Assembly (NCBI GenBank): GCA_964615195.1
Contig: CAZTNG010000031.1
Location: forward strand, 1-22,006
Direction: 5' to 3'
Source of the DNA: HGM20899 sp964615195
GTDB lineage: Bacteria; Pseudomonadota; Gammaproteobacteria; Enterobacterales; Succinivibrionaceae
DNA length: 22,006 bases
Below the pieces are notes generated by a model, which was given only the letters and a program-made list of their open reading frames with translations, had not been told where the DNA came from and searched no databases. Below, in pieces: positions 15,885 through 22,006 of the stretch (position 1 is its first letter; the number at the start of each line of letters is the position of its first letter). A program made the translations under genes and the position numbers.

Positions 15885-17084
15885 ATGTTTAATTTTACCT
15901 ACTATAATCCAACCGAAATTATTTTTGGTTCCGATGGCATCTCCAAATTAGATAATTTAGTACCCAATAATGCTAGGGTGCTTATCACTTATGGTGGTGG
16001 TAGTGCTGTAAAAAGTGGATTTGTATATTATGTTCATAAAGCTTTAGGTAACCGTTTTGTAGCAGAATTTGGAGGAATTGAAGCTAATCCATGTTATGAG
16101 ATTTTACTTGATGCTTTAAATATCATTGAAGGACATAAAATTGATTTTATTTTAGCTATAGGTGGCGGTTCTGTTATTGATGGAACTAAATGTTTAGCGG
16201 CAGCGAGTGCTTTACCCCCTGGCACCGATCCTTGGAGTATTATTGTTGAGAAAGGCAATAATGTAAAATCAGCTTTACCTATAGGTTGTATACTTACACT
16301 TCCAGCTACAGGCTCAGAAATGAATGCATATGCTGTTATTAGTAGGGCGGTTACTCACCAAAAATTAGAATTTTCTAGTGATTTTGTACGTCCAAAATTT
16401 TCAATTTTAGACCCAAAATTAACATTTACGTTACCTGCTAGACAAATTGCAAATGGAATTGTAGATATATTAGTTCATGTGACAGAGCAGTATTTAACTT
16501 ACCCTGTTAATGCGGATATTCAGGACAGATTTGCTGAAAGTATTATAAAAGTAATTTTAGATAATGGTCCAGTAGCGATGAATAATCCTCGCGATTATAA
16601 TGCCATGGCTAATATTATGTGGGCATCGACAATGGCGCTTAATGGTTTAATAGGTGCTGGAGTGCCTAATGATTGGACTACTCATAGTGTAGGTCATCAA
16701 ATAACAGCTATTTATGGAATGGATCATGCGAGAACTTTGGCAATAGTGTTGCCTTCCTTGTTACGCTATGACATACATAATAAAAAAGATAAGCTTGAGC
16801 AATTAGGTAGAAGAGTTTTTGATGTAAAGACTGCCAACGAAACTATTGATGAGATAGAAAGATTCTTTATAAGTTTAGATATTCCTACTAATTTTGCAGA
16901 TTATGGAATTGGTGAAGATTGTATTGATACTATTATTTATAAACTAAAAAACTCTGGATATAATTTGTTTGGTGAAAAAGAGCAGTTTAATCTAATTGAT
17001 ATATCATTAATTTTGAAATCTGCTTTACATCCTAGTAGGTTAGCTGCAGAAAAGGCTTCCGAAAATCTAATGTTAAATAGCTAA
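15885..17084 (+). CDS. yqhD: YqhD-like metal-dependent alcohol dehydrogenase / aldehyde reductase
   Basis: This is an iron-type (group III) alcohol dehydrogenase closely resembling E. coli YqhD, an NADPH-dependent reductase of short and reactive aldehydes. The length is 399 residues against 387 in E. coli. The N-terminal nucleotide-binding domain has ITYGGGSAVKSG (about 34-45) and AIGGGSVIDGTK. The metal ligands fall at the same numbers as in YqhD: Asp194 and His198 in NGIVDILVH, His267 in TTHSVGH, and His281 in GMDHARTLAIVLP. The LTLPATGSE block is also present. AAAGGG lies about 9 nt before the ATG. The gene is monocistronic. No YqhC-type AraC regulator is adjacent. A role in aldehyde detoxification or fermentation redox balance is inferred from the family. 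Confidence 0.92.
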   Translation: MFNFTYYNPTEIIFGSDGISKLDNLVPNNARVLITYGGGSAVKSGFVYYVHKALGNRFVAEFGGIEANPCYEILLDALNIIEGHKIDFILAIGGGSVIDGTKCLAAASALPPGTDPWSIIVEKGNNVKSALPIGCILTLPATGSEMNAYAVISRAVTHQKLEFSSDFVRPKFSILDPKLTFTLPARQIANGIVDILVHVTEQYLTYPVNADIQDRFAESIIKVILDNGPVAMNNPRDYNAMANIMWASTMALNGLIGAGVPNDWTTHSVGHQITAIYGMDHARTLAIVLPSLLRYDIHNKKDKLEQLGRRVFDVKTANETIDEIERFFISLDIPTNFADYGIGEDCIDTIIYKLKNSGYNLFGEKEQFNLIDISLILKSALHPSRLAAEKASENLMLNS

Positions 17085-17131
17085 AGATAATAATTATCAA
17101 ATAAGTAATTTGGTATTTTTTTTACTAAAAA

Positions 17132-17162
17132 AAGCTCACTTTGTAATGTACGTAGTGAGCTT
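17132..17162 (-). terminator. bidirectional terminator between the dehydrogenase and barrel gene
   Basis: A perfect 9-bp stem, AAGCTCACT / AGTGAGCTT, has A-rich sequence on the left and T-rich on the right. It can serve the + strand dehydrogenase and the convergent - strand gene ending at 17172. Confidence 0.88.
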
Positions 17163-17171
17163 CAATTTTTA

Positions 17172-17921
17172 TTAATAACTTAAAGAAATGCCAGCAAAAA
17201 AGCCATCAGATTTTAGTTTTACATCAAGATCATGAACGTCATCGGCAGCAGCGTAAATTTTACGATATCCAGCTTCGATAGATGCATCTAAAACATCAGT
17301 ATTAATAGCCTTCCAACTTAATGCAGCTTCTATATCATAGAATGTGTAGTCTTTAACTTTCAAACCTGCACCATCAGCTTTAATAGAGAAGTCAAAAGGA
17401 AGATTTACATTAATACTTGCATAAGGTAGTGGAAGAGCTCCTGTATATTCAATTTCTTCTTCAACATAGTCATCCCAAGCTGAAATTTTAAAATTACCAA
17501 CTTTTATATCTAAGCCTAAACCTAAGGTAACTACGTCATTATTAATTACATTGTAATAAGGAACTATATCAAAATGTGAAAGCTTTGTTGTTGTGGATAC
17601 AAAATCTTCATTTTCAAACACAACATCATCAATCTTTATTTCACCTTTAATTAATGAACTAGAGTCTTTTTCAAGATAGGTATAACGAAGCTTTAAATTA
17701 GGAACAAATGGAATGCTGTGTGAAATATCCGCCCAAATAACTGGTTTGTAGTCATGATTTGAGTCGAATTCATTGTGGAATCCTTGGTATGTACCATCTA
17801 AATCAATATTATTGTTCCAAGCATTAGCTCCAAGTGTGAAACTTGCGGCATTAGCATTATTTAAAAATAGGCATGGGCTAGCGAAGCAAATTGCAGCTAG
17901 AATAATATTTTGTTTAAGCAT
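17172..17921 (-). CDS. outer-membrane beta-barrel protein, TIGR04219-like
   Basis: From the chosen start this is a 249-residue exported barrel protein. The signal peptide ends at ANA-ASF (residue 25). The mature chain has alternating strands (PNLKLRYTYLE, FDIVPYYNV, LPLPYASINVNL, DASIEAGYRKIY) and ends in GISLSY, with the terminal aromatic typical of outer-membrane proteins. The layout resembles the TIGR04219 family of proteobacterial outer-membrane barrels; I recall that family from motifs and length only. ATG 17921 is preferred over the ATG at 17966 because it begins directly at the signal peptide and GGA lies 8 nt upstream. The gene stands alone between two terminators. Its function is unknown. 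Confidence 0.72.
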   Translation of the reverse strand: MLKQNIILAAICFASPCLFLNNANAASFTLGANAWNNNIDLDGTYQGFHNEFDSNHDYKPVIWADISHSIPFVPNLKLRYTYLEKDSSSLIKGEIKIDDVVFENEDFVSTTTKLSHFDIVPYYNVINNDVVTLGLGLDIKVGNFKISAWDDYVEEEIEYTGALPLPYASINVNLPFDFSIKADGAGLKVKDYTFYDIEAALSWKAINTDVLDASIEAGYRKIYAAADDVHDLDVKLKSDGFFAGISLSY

Positions 17922-18110
17922 TATGATAATCCAATTAAAAATAAAATATAATATTTTTGTGTACAAAAAATTATTTTTTAAAAACTAAAAATAACTATTA
18001 ACAAAATACTAAAAATACAATTTTATTTAAAATAAAATATTGTGTATGTTGATGTAGTGCACGTATATATTTCAAAAAATGTAAGTTTCATAACAAAATT
18101 GATTTTTATA

Positions 18111-18151
18111 AAAAAAACATCATACATGCTTTTGAGCGATGTATGATGTTT
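18111..18151 (-). terminator. intrinsic terminator of rpiA
   Basis: A perfect 13-bp stem, AAACATCATACAT / ATGTATGATGTTT, with an 11-nt loop is followed on the - strand by a T run (18111-18117). A smaller hairpin, ACCTGT / ACAGGT, lies between it and the rpiA stop. Confidence 0.88.
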
Positions 18152-18211
18152 ATTAAAAATAATATTAATTGAAACCTGTAAATATAGAACAGGTATATGT
18201 TTACTATAAAA

Positions 18212-18871
18212 CTATTGCTTGGAAACCTTCACACCATCTTCTGTACCTACAATTAGTACATCAGCTCCACGTTTAGCAAATAAACCAACGGTTACAACTC
18301 CAGGAATAGCATTTATTATTTTTTCTAACTCTTTTGGCTGGGTAATTTGTAAACCATGAACATCAAGGATATGATTTCCATTATCTGTTATGCAACCTTC
18401 ACGATATACTGGTGTACCACCTAATTTAGTTAATTCTCTTGCAACATAAGCACGAGCCATTGGAATAACTTCAACAGGAAGAGGGAATTTACCTAAAACA
18501 TCAACAGCTTTTGAGTCATCAACAATGCATATGAACTGCTTTGCAACTGCTGCTACAATTTTTTCACGAGTTAATGCTGCGCCGCCACCTTTAATCATAT
18601 CCATACTTGGATTAATCTCATCAGCACCATCAACATATATATCAAAACTATCAATATCATTTAAATCAAATACATGAATTCCAAGAGCTTTGAGTCTTTC
18701 AGTTGAGGCTGTTGAGCTAGATACAGCTCCCTTTATTGTGTCCTTAATATCTTTAAGACCATCAATAAAAAAATTTACTGTAGAACCTGTTCCAACACCT
18801 AAAATAGCATTAGGTTTAACGTACTTAAGGGCTTCTTTTGCTGCATTCTGCTTTTTAGTGTTTTGACTCAT
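18212..18871 (-). CDS. rpiA: ribose-5-phosphate isomerase A
   Basis: RpiA interconverts ribose-5-phosphate and ribulose-5-phosphate in the non-oxidative pentose phosphate pathway, in the cytosol. The 219 residues equal the E. coli length. Motifs sit at the same numbers as in E. coli: GVGTGST (25-31), SSSTAST, Asp81 and Asp84 in DGADE, Lys94 and Glu103 in KGGGAALTREK, and the block GKFPLPVEVIPMA. It is preceded by a good promoter (see 18904-18931) and followed by its own terminator. It lies near ygfA as in enterics, but serA, which sits between them in E. coli, is absent. Confidence 0.98.
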   Translation of the reverse strand: MSQNTKKQNAAKEALKYVKPNAILGVGTGSTVNFFIDGLKDIKDTIKGAVSSSTASTERLKALGIHVFDLNDIDSFDIYVDGADEINPSMDMIKGGGAALTREKIVAAVAKQFICIVDDSKAVDVLGKFPLPVEVIPMARAYVARELTKLGGTPVYREGCITDNGNHILDVHGLQITQPKELEKIINAIPGVVTVGLFAKRGADVLIVGTEDGVKVSKQ

Positions 18872-19240
18872 TATGATTTACCAAATATGTAGAAAATGTG
18901 GCAATTATACCCCTTAAAGATGGTTTATCAAATAATTTTGTTGAATGACATTATAATTAAAGTGCAAAAAACTTGCTTTTATGAATTTGTGTAATAATTA
19001 AAGTTATTAATACAAGGTGGAGCAAAATGAATAGATAGCAATGCTTATTTTCTGTTATCTTTTACTAGATTTTCTATTATTGCATCAAAGATATTTTTTT
19101 GATTTTGTAGGCTGTTAAATTTTGCTATAAGTGTGGTATTTCTAACATTGAATGTTGCTTTATGGCAGGAAAGTAAGAATATTTGAAATAAATAATGAAA
19201 AGAGATGAATAAAAAACTAATTTATAAAATTACCAAATAT
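18872..19240. other. gap between ygfA and rpiA
   Basis: No full gene is visible. On the + strand a strong Shine-Dalgarno, AAGGTGG (19014-19020), precedes a three-codon frame, ATG-AAT-AGA-TAG (19027-19038). Five nt after its ATG-proximal stop, a 25-codon hydrophobic frame runs from 19041 to 19118 (MLIFCYLLLDF...). These may be gene debris or a small membrane peptide. Confidence 0.35.
18904..18931 (-). promoter_or_regulatory. sigma70-type promoter of rpiA
   Basis: On the - strand, TTGATA (18931-18926) and consensus TATAAT (18909-18904) are separated by 16 bp. The predicted transcript start is about 25 nt before the rpiA ATG. Confidence 0.75.
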
Positions 19241-19266
19241 AAAAGTCTGAATTTATTCAGACTTTT
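19241..19266 (-). terminator. terminator hairpin of ygfA (symmetric)
   Basis: A perfect 11-bp stem, AAAAGTCTGAA / TTCAGACTTTT, with loop TTTA lies 14 nt past the ygfA stop. It can also work for + strand transcripts. Confidence 0.85.
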
Positions 19267-19279
19267 ATAAAAGAAAAAT

Positions 19280-19864
19280 TTAAAAAATAATATCTCTTGT
19301 AGGAGTGATAATTTCAGGTAAAGGCACATCCCATATTTCTGTAGGAAGTAAGTCTACTTCTTGGATATCTAAGGCAAGCCCCATTGGATAGGGTCCTGTT
19401 TTATTAGCATGATAGGTTTGTAATGTTCTATCATAATATCCGCCACCCATTCCTAGTCGATTGCCTTTAATATCAAAAGCAACCATAGGAGTAAATAGAA
19501 TATCTATGTTATCTAATGGAATTACTGTTTGAACATTTAATTCTGGTTCAGGTATACCATATTTATTCTTAACCATAATAGTATTCTTATCATAGTTTAA
19601 AAAAAGAAGATTACCTTTTGAGAATGGATGCAATACTGGTACTGCGACTTTTTTCCCACGTGCAAGACACCATTCAATAACACCATTGGTATCTATTTCA
19701 CCATCCACACTAATATATAAAGCCACACAATTTGCATTTTTGATTTTATCATTTTTAGAAAATTGATCTATTAGTTGTGATGAGTAGTGGGCATGTAATT
19801 CAGGACTAATTGATTTACGTAAATCACGAATTTTTTGACGTAATAAGGGGCGTGATGTTGGCAT
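19280..19864 (-). CDS. ygfA: 5-formyltetrahydrofolate cyclo-ligase
   Basis: The enzyme (also called Fau or MTHFS) converts 5-formyl-THF to 5,10-methenyl-THF with ATP. The 194 residues are normal for the family. The conserved motif FDIKGNRLGMGGGYYDR occupies the expected C-terminal third, with RQKIRDLRKSIS at the N-terminus and VALYISVDGEIDT before the nucleotide-binding region. It lies directly downstream of the 6S RNA gene on the same strand, as in E. coli, where the two are co-transcribed. A weak TAAG precedes the ATG, so translation may depend on leader processing. Confidence 0.95.
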   Translation of the reverse strand: MPTSRPLLRQKIRDLRKSISPELHAHYSSQLIDQFSKNDKIKNANCVALYISVDGEIDTNGVIEWCLARGKKVAVPVLHPFSKGNLLFLNYDKNTIMVKNKYGIPEPELNVQTVIPLDNIDILFTPMVAFDIKGNRLGMGGGYYDRTLQTYHANKTGPYPMGLALDIQEVDLLPTEIWDVPLPEIITPTRDIIF

Positions 19865-19920
19865 TTTTTTTCACTTAGGGACGCAAGCGTAAAAAGCTGC
19901 ATGTTTATTATAAAAACAGA

Positions 19921-20096
19921 GAGCCCCAAGTTGCTGTATCGATCTGAAACCTTGAACCCAAAAGTTCAGGGCGGGAAAAGTGTTCCAGGTCTAGGCTTCT
20001 CAATTAAATTGAGCATGCACACCACAAGGATTAAATTTCCCTAATCTAGTAATATCGGCTCAGGGACATAATCAATTACAACAGCTTGAGGCAATT
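19921..20096 (-). ncRNA. ssrS: 6S RNA
   Basis: This RNA binds sigma70 RNA polymerase as a promoter mimic and down-regulates transcription in stationary phase. On the - strand the sequence contains elements I recall from E. coli 6S RNA in order: CCCTGAGCCGATAT, GCATGCTC, GAGAAGCCT, and CCTGAAC ... GGGTTCAAGG. The ends close the rod: CCTCAAGCTGTTG near the 5' end pairs with CAGCAACTTGGGG near the 3' end with one mismatch and wobbles. About 176 nt compares with 184 in E. coli. The 5' end is only about 8-10 nt past the zapA stop, so the promoter probably lies within zapA. Exact ends are estimates. Confidence 0.95.
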
Positions 20097-20104
20097 TTGT
20101 GGAT

Positions 20105-20449
20105 TTAGTGCTTAAGATTACGAATTTGTTCTCTTATTTCCTTCATCCTTATTTTTACTATATCGCTTAATTCTTCTAATTGCAATTCTTTGTGATTCAA
20201 ATCGTGACATAAGTCCAAAGCTGAAAGTATTGCGAGTTGTTCATTATTAAAGCCTGGAGCTTTAACTTTGAGTTCATTTAGAGTGTTTTTTATACGTTCT
20301 GCTGAAGCTTTGAGCGAATCGCTTTCTCCAAGCTTACAAGTTATGCGATAAACACGATCTAAAATTTTTAGCTCAACTATTTCTGTTTCAAAATTTTCAG
20401 CTGTACTTTTTACCGATTGGTTTAGTTCAGAGCTATTATTGTTGTCCAT
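20105..20449 (-). CDS. zapA: cell division protein ZapA
   Basis: ZapA is a small cytosolic protein that cross-links FtsZ filaments at the division ring. From ATG 20449 it has 114 residues. The N-terminal domain holds VELKILDRVYRITC, the middle NNEQLAILSALDLCHDL matches the family TNTEQLVFIAALNISYEL pattern, and the C-terminus is a coiled coil. The N-terminus has about 20 extra Asn/Ser-rich residues compared with E. coli. ATG 20449 with GAG 8 nt upstream is preferred over the TTG at 20464. An inverted repeat TTCTTAT / ATAAGAA lies at 20487-20507 and a direct repeat GTCTAAA at 20514-20529, upstream of the gene. The order zapA - 6S RNA - ygfA supports the call. Confidence 0.93.
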   Translation of the reverse strand: MDNNNSSELNQSVKSTAENFETEIVELKILDRVYRITCKLGESDSLKASAERIKNTLNELKVKAPGFNNEQLAILSALDLCHDLNHKELQLEELSDIVKIRMKEIREQIRNLKH

Positions 20450-20464
20450 AATTATTTCTCGCAA

Positions 20465-20922
20465 ATTCTATTTAGTACGTGAATGATTCTTATATTGGAA
20501 ATAAGAACATTATGTCTAAAACGTCTAAATTGAAGTAAATTATAATCTACATTTTTAATGTAAAGCAAATAGCAAATAATGGGGAAATTTGCCATGAAAA
20601 TTGTTTTTAAAGAAAATAAGTAGAATCTTAATGAAAATATATTTGATAAATATTATATTAAATTTGAACTAGATCTCGTTACATATATTACAATATTTGA
20701 TGGTTATATAAAATTAGAATAAAAAAATATTTTTGCATATTAAATTTAATTCTTTATTTTTTTTAATATACAAGTATAATTACCTTGATTTTTTTGAGAA
20801 TGTTTGAAATGTATAATAAAGGCTATTTCTATCTAATATAAACTAATAGCTTAATATTGGTAATCAATTATATAAAATTAATTCCTTTATGCTAACAGGC
20901 TCATTATCTTAATTATTTTGTT
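20465..20922. other. AT-rich divergent region between zapA and rluB
   Basis: No gene is visible. It must hold both promoters. On the + strand TATAAA at 20871-20876 is a candidate -10 for rluB. On the - strand the repeats before zapA may be control sites. Nothing else can be supported. Confidence 0.4.
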
Positions 20923-20945
20923 GTTGTCGTGAGACAACGTTTTTT
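20923..20945 (+). terminator. GTGA-loop hairpin plus T run in the rluB leader (possible attenuator)
   Basis: A perfect 6-bp stem, GTTGTC / GACAAC, with tetraloop GTGA is followed by GTTTTTT. It has the form of a short intrinsic terminator 35 nt before the rluB start. Its core, GTCGTGAGACA (20926-20936), equals E. coli 23S rRNA 2592-2602 as I recall it. Confidence 0.6.
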
Positions 20946-20948
20946 AAT

Positions 20949-20976
20949 TGCCGTGAGGCATTCGTCGCAAGAGGAA
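20949..20976 (+). promoter_or_regulatory. second rRNA-like hairpin and Shine-Dalgarno hairpin of rluB
   Basis: TGCC-GTGA-GGCA (20949-20960) is followed by TTCG, paralleling the 23S rRNA hairpin and its U2604/U2605. Directly after it, TTCGTC-GCAA-GAGGAA (20961-20976) can form a third GNRA hairpin with one G-G mismatch that sequesters the Shine-Dalgarno AGAGG (20970-20974). Confidence 0.6.
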
Positions 20977-20979
20977 AAT

Positions 20980-22006
20980 ATGAGCGAAAAATTGCAGAAA
21001 ATTTTAGCTTGTTTAGGTGTAGGGTCACGTCGTGATATGGAAGAATATATAAAAGAAGGCCGTGTGAGTGTTGACGGTAATGTTGCCACTTTAGGTGACC
21101 GTGTTGAAGGTTCTGAAGTAATCAGAGTTGATGGTCAAATTATCAAAACAGCTACAACTGAAAAGCCAGTATGTCGAGTTCTTATGTACAATAAGCCTGA
21201 AGGGCAGATGTGTACAAATCGTGATCCACAGGGTCGTCCAACAGTTTTTGATCGCTTACCAGCAATTGCAAATGGTCGTTGGTTATACGTAGGTCGTTTA
21301 GACGTAAATACTTCAGGTTTATTACTTTTTACTACAGATGGTGAATTAGCTAATGGATTAATGCATCCAAGCCATGAAGTAGAAAGAGTATACGCTGTAC
21401 GTGTTTTTGGAGAAGTTTCTAAAGAAAATATCACCCAACTTCAGACAGGTGTTGAGCTAGAAGATGGCTTTGCACGTTTTGATAGCGTATCTTTTGTTGG
21501 TGGTGAAGGTATTAATCAATGGTATAACGTAACTCTTAAAGAAGGCAGAAAGCGTGAAGTTCGCAGACTTTGGGAAGCGTTGGGACTTAAGGTTAGCCGT
21601 TTAAAGCGTATCAAGTATGCTAATATTGAACTTGGTAAACTACCTCAAGGTGGTTGGGAAGAATTAAATCTTCGTGATGTTAATGCATTAAGAGAAATTG
21701 CAGGTTTACGTCAAGAAACTAAGAGCCTTGTTAGTGATGAAGAGCTTACAGTTCGTGAAGAGTTTGTTAAAAATCGTCAAGTTAGAAATGCTGTTCGTAA
21801 ATTTGATAAAATGAATGGTGACAGAAAATTTGGTCGTCGTAATGACAGATTCCAAGTAGAAGAAAAAGATTGTACTCATGCACCTGTAGGTATTTTCCGT
21901 TCTACTACTGATAGACCTGAACATGTAGATAAAGAAAGAAGTTTTGGTCGTTCAGAAGGTCGTCGTGATGGAAGAAGTTTTGAAGGACGTCGCGAAGGCG
22001 GTTCAT
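20980..22006 (+). CDS. rluB: 23S rRNA pseudouridine(2605) synthase RluB, 3' end outside window
   Basis: RluB isomerises U2605 of 23S rRNA, in the hairpin next to the peptidyl-transferase centre. 342 codons are visible and the frame is open at the window edge. An S4 RNA-binding domain (about 3-60, LQKILACLGVGSRRDMEEYIKEGRV) is followed by the RsuA/RluB/RluF-type catalytic domain with Asp108 in GRLDVNTSGLLLFT. The KLPQGGWEELN block and the EGRKREVRRLWEALG block are typical. After about residue 240 comes a basic, Arg/Gly-rich low-complexity tail (FGRSEGRRDGRSFEGRREGG), as in other gammaproteobacterial RluB proteins. AGAGG lies 5 nt before the ATG. RluF, the close relative acting on U2604, is the main alternative; the tail and overall match favour RluB. 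The leader contains two copies of a mimic of its own substrate. Confidence 0.93.
   Translation, partial: MSEKLQKILACLGVGSRRDMEEYIKEGRVSVDGNVATLGDRVEGSEVIRVDGQIIKTATTEKPVCRVLMYNKPEGQMCTNRDPQGRPTVFDRLPAIANGRWLYVGRLDVNTSGLLLFTTDGELANGLMHPSHEVERVYAVRVFGEVSKENITQLQTGVELEDGFARFDSVSFVGGEGINQWYNVTLKEGRKREVRRLWEALGLKVSRLKRIKYANIELGKLPQGGWEELNLRDVNALREIAGLRQETKSLVSDEELTVREEFVKNRQVRNAVRKFDKMNGDRKFGRRNDRFQVEEKDCTHAPVGIFRSTTDRPEHVDKERSFGRSEGRRDGRSFEGRREGGS

Noticed and set aside
21135..21924. - strand frames opposite rluB
   Set aside because: They are shadows; the + strand encodes the full RluB catalytic domain here.

Overview
This window comes from the chromosome of a very AT-rich gammaproteobacterium with an anaerobic or facultative lifestyle. 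The placement rests on four things: the enteric-type block zapA - 6S RNA - ygfA - rpiA, RpiA and NrdD sequences that align along their length with remembered Escherichia coli proteins, a YqhD-type alcohol dehydrogenase, and an FNR-type site upstream of nrdD. A Succinivibrionaceae/Aeromonadales-like host would fit, but that is inference. No insertion sequence, prophage, CRISPR array or tRNA was seen.

Layout, left to right. Positions 1-547 hold no convincing gene apart from the structured leader of an orphan MetQ-type methionine-binding lipoprotein (548-1387, +). A second AT-rich gap precedes an apparent three-gene + strand unit ending at a strong terminator near 5750: a membrane-anchored Sel1-repeat protein, then two tandem paralogous DnaQ-like exonucleases. 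The first paralog has lost catalytic residues and the second keeps them all. Both are preceded by very short translated-looking elements. Class III ribonucleotide reductase nrdD follows on the - strand, with a long upstream region carrying a perfect FNR box and two NrdR-like boxes. Next come an outer-membrane barrel protein (-), then an RND efflux adaptor and pump (+), a small secreted protein that looks like a LprI-MliC double lysozyme inhibitor (+), a YqhD-like iron/zinc aldehyde reductase (+), and a second outer-membrane barrel protein (-).

The right end is conserved housekeeping: rpiA, ygfA, 6S RNA and zapA, all on the - strand, then rluB on the + strand running off the window end.

The most striking observation is in the rluB leader. 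Immediately before the gene for the 23S rRNA pseudouridine synthase RluB lie two short hairpins with GTGA loops that copy the hairpin RluB modifies (E. coli 23S helix 93 and U2604/U2605). The first repeats an 11-base stretch exactly and is followed by a T run. The second has a compensatory base-pair change and a UUCG tail like that of the rRNA, and lies next to the ribosome binding site. This suggests autoregulation of rluB by rRNA mimicry. All calls are made by reading the sequence; no searches were run.
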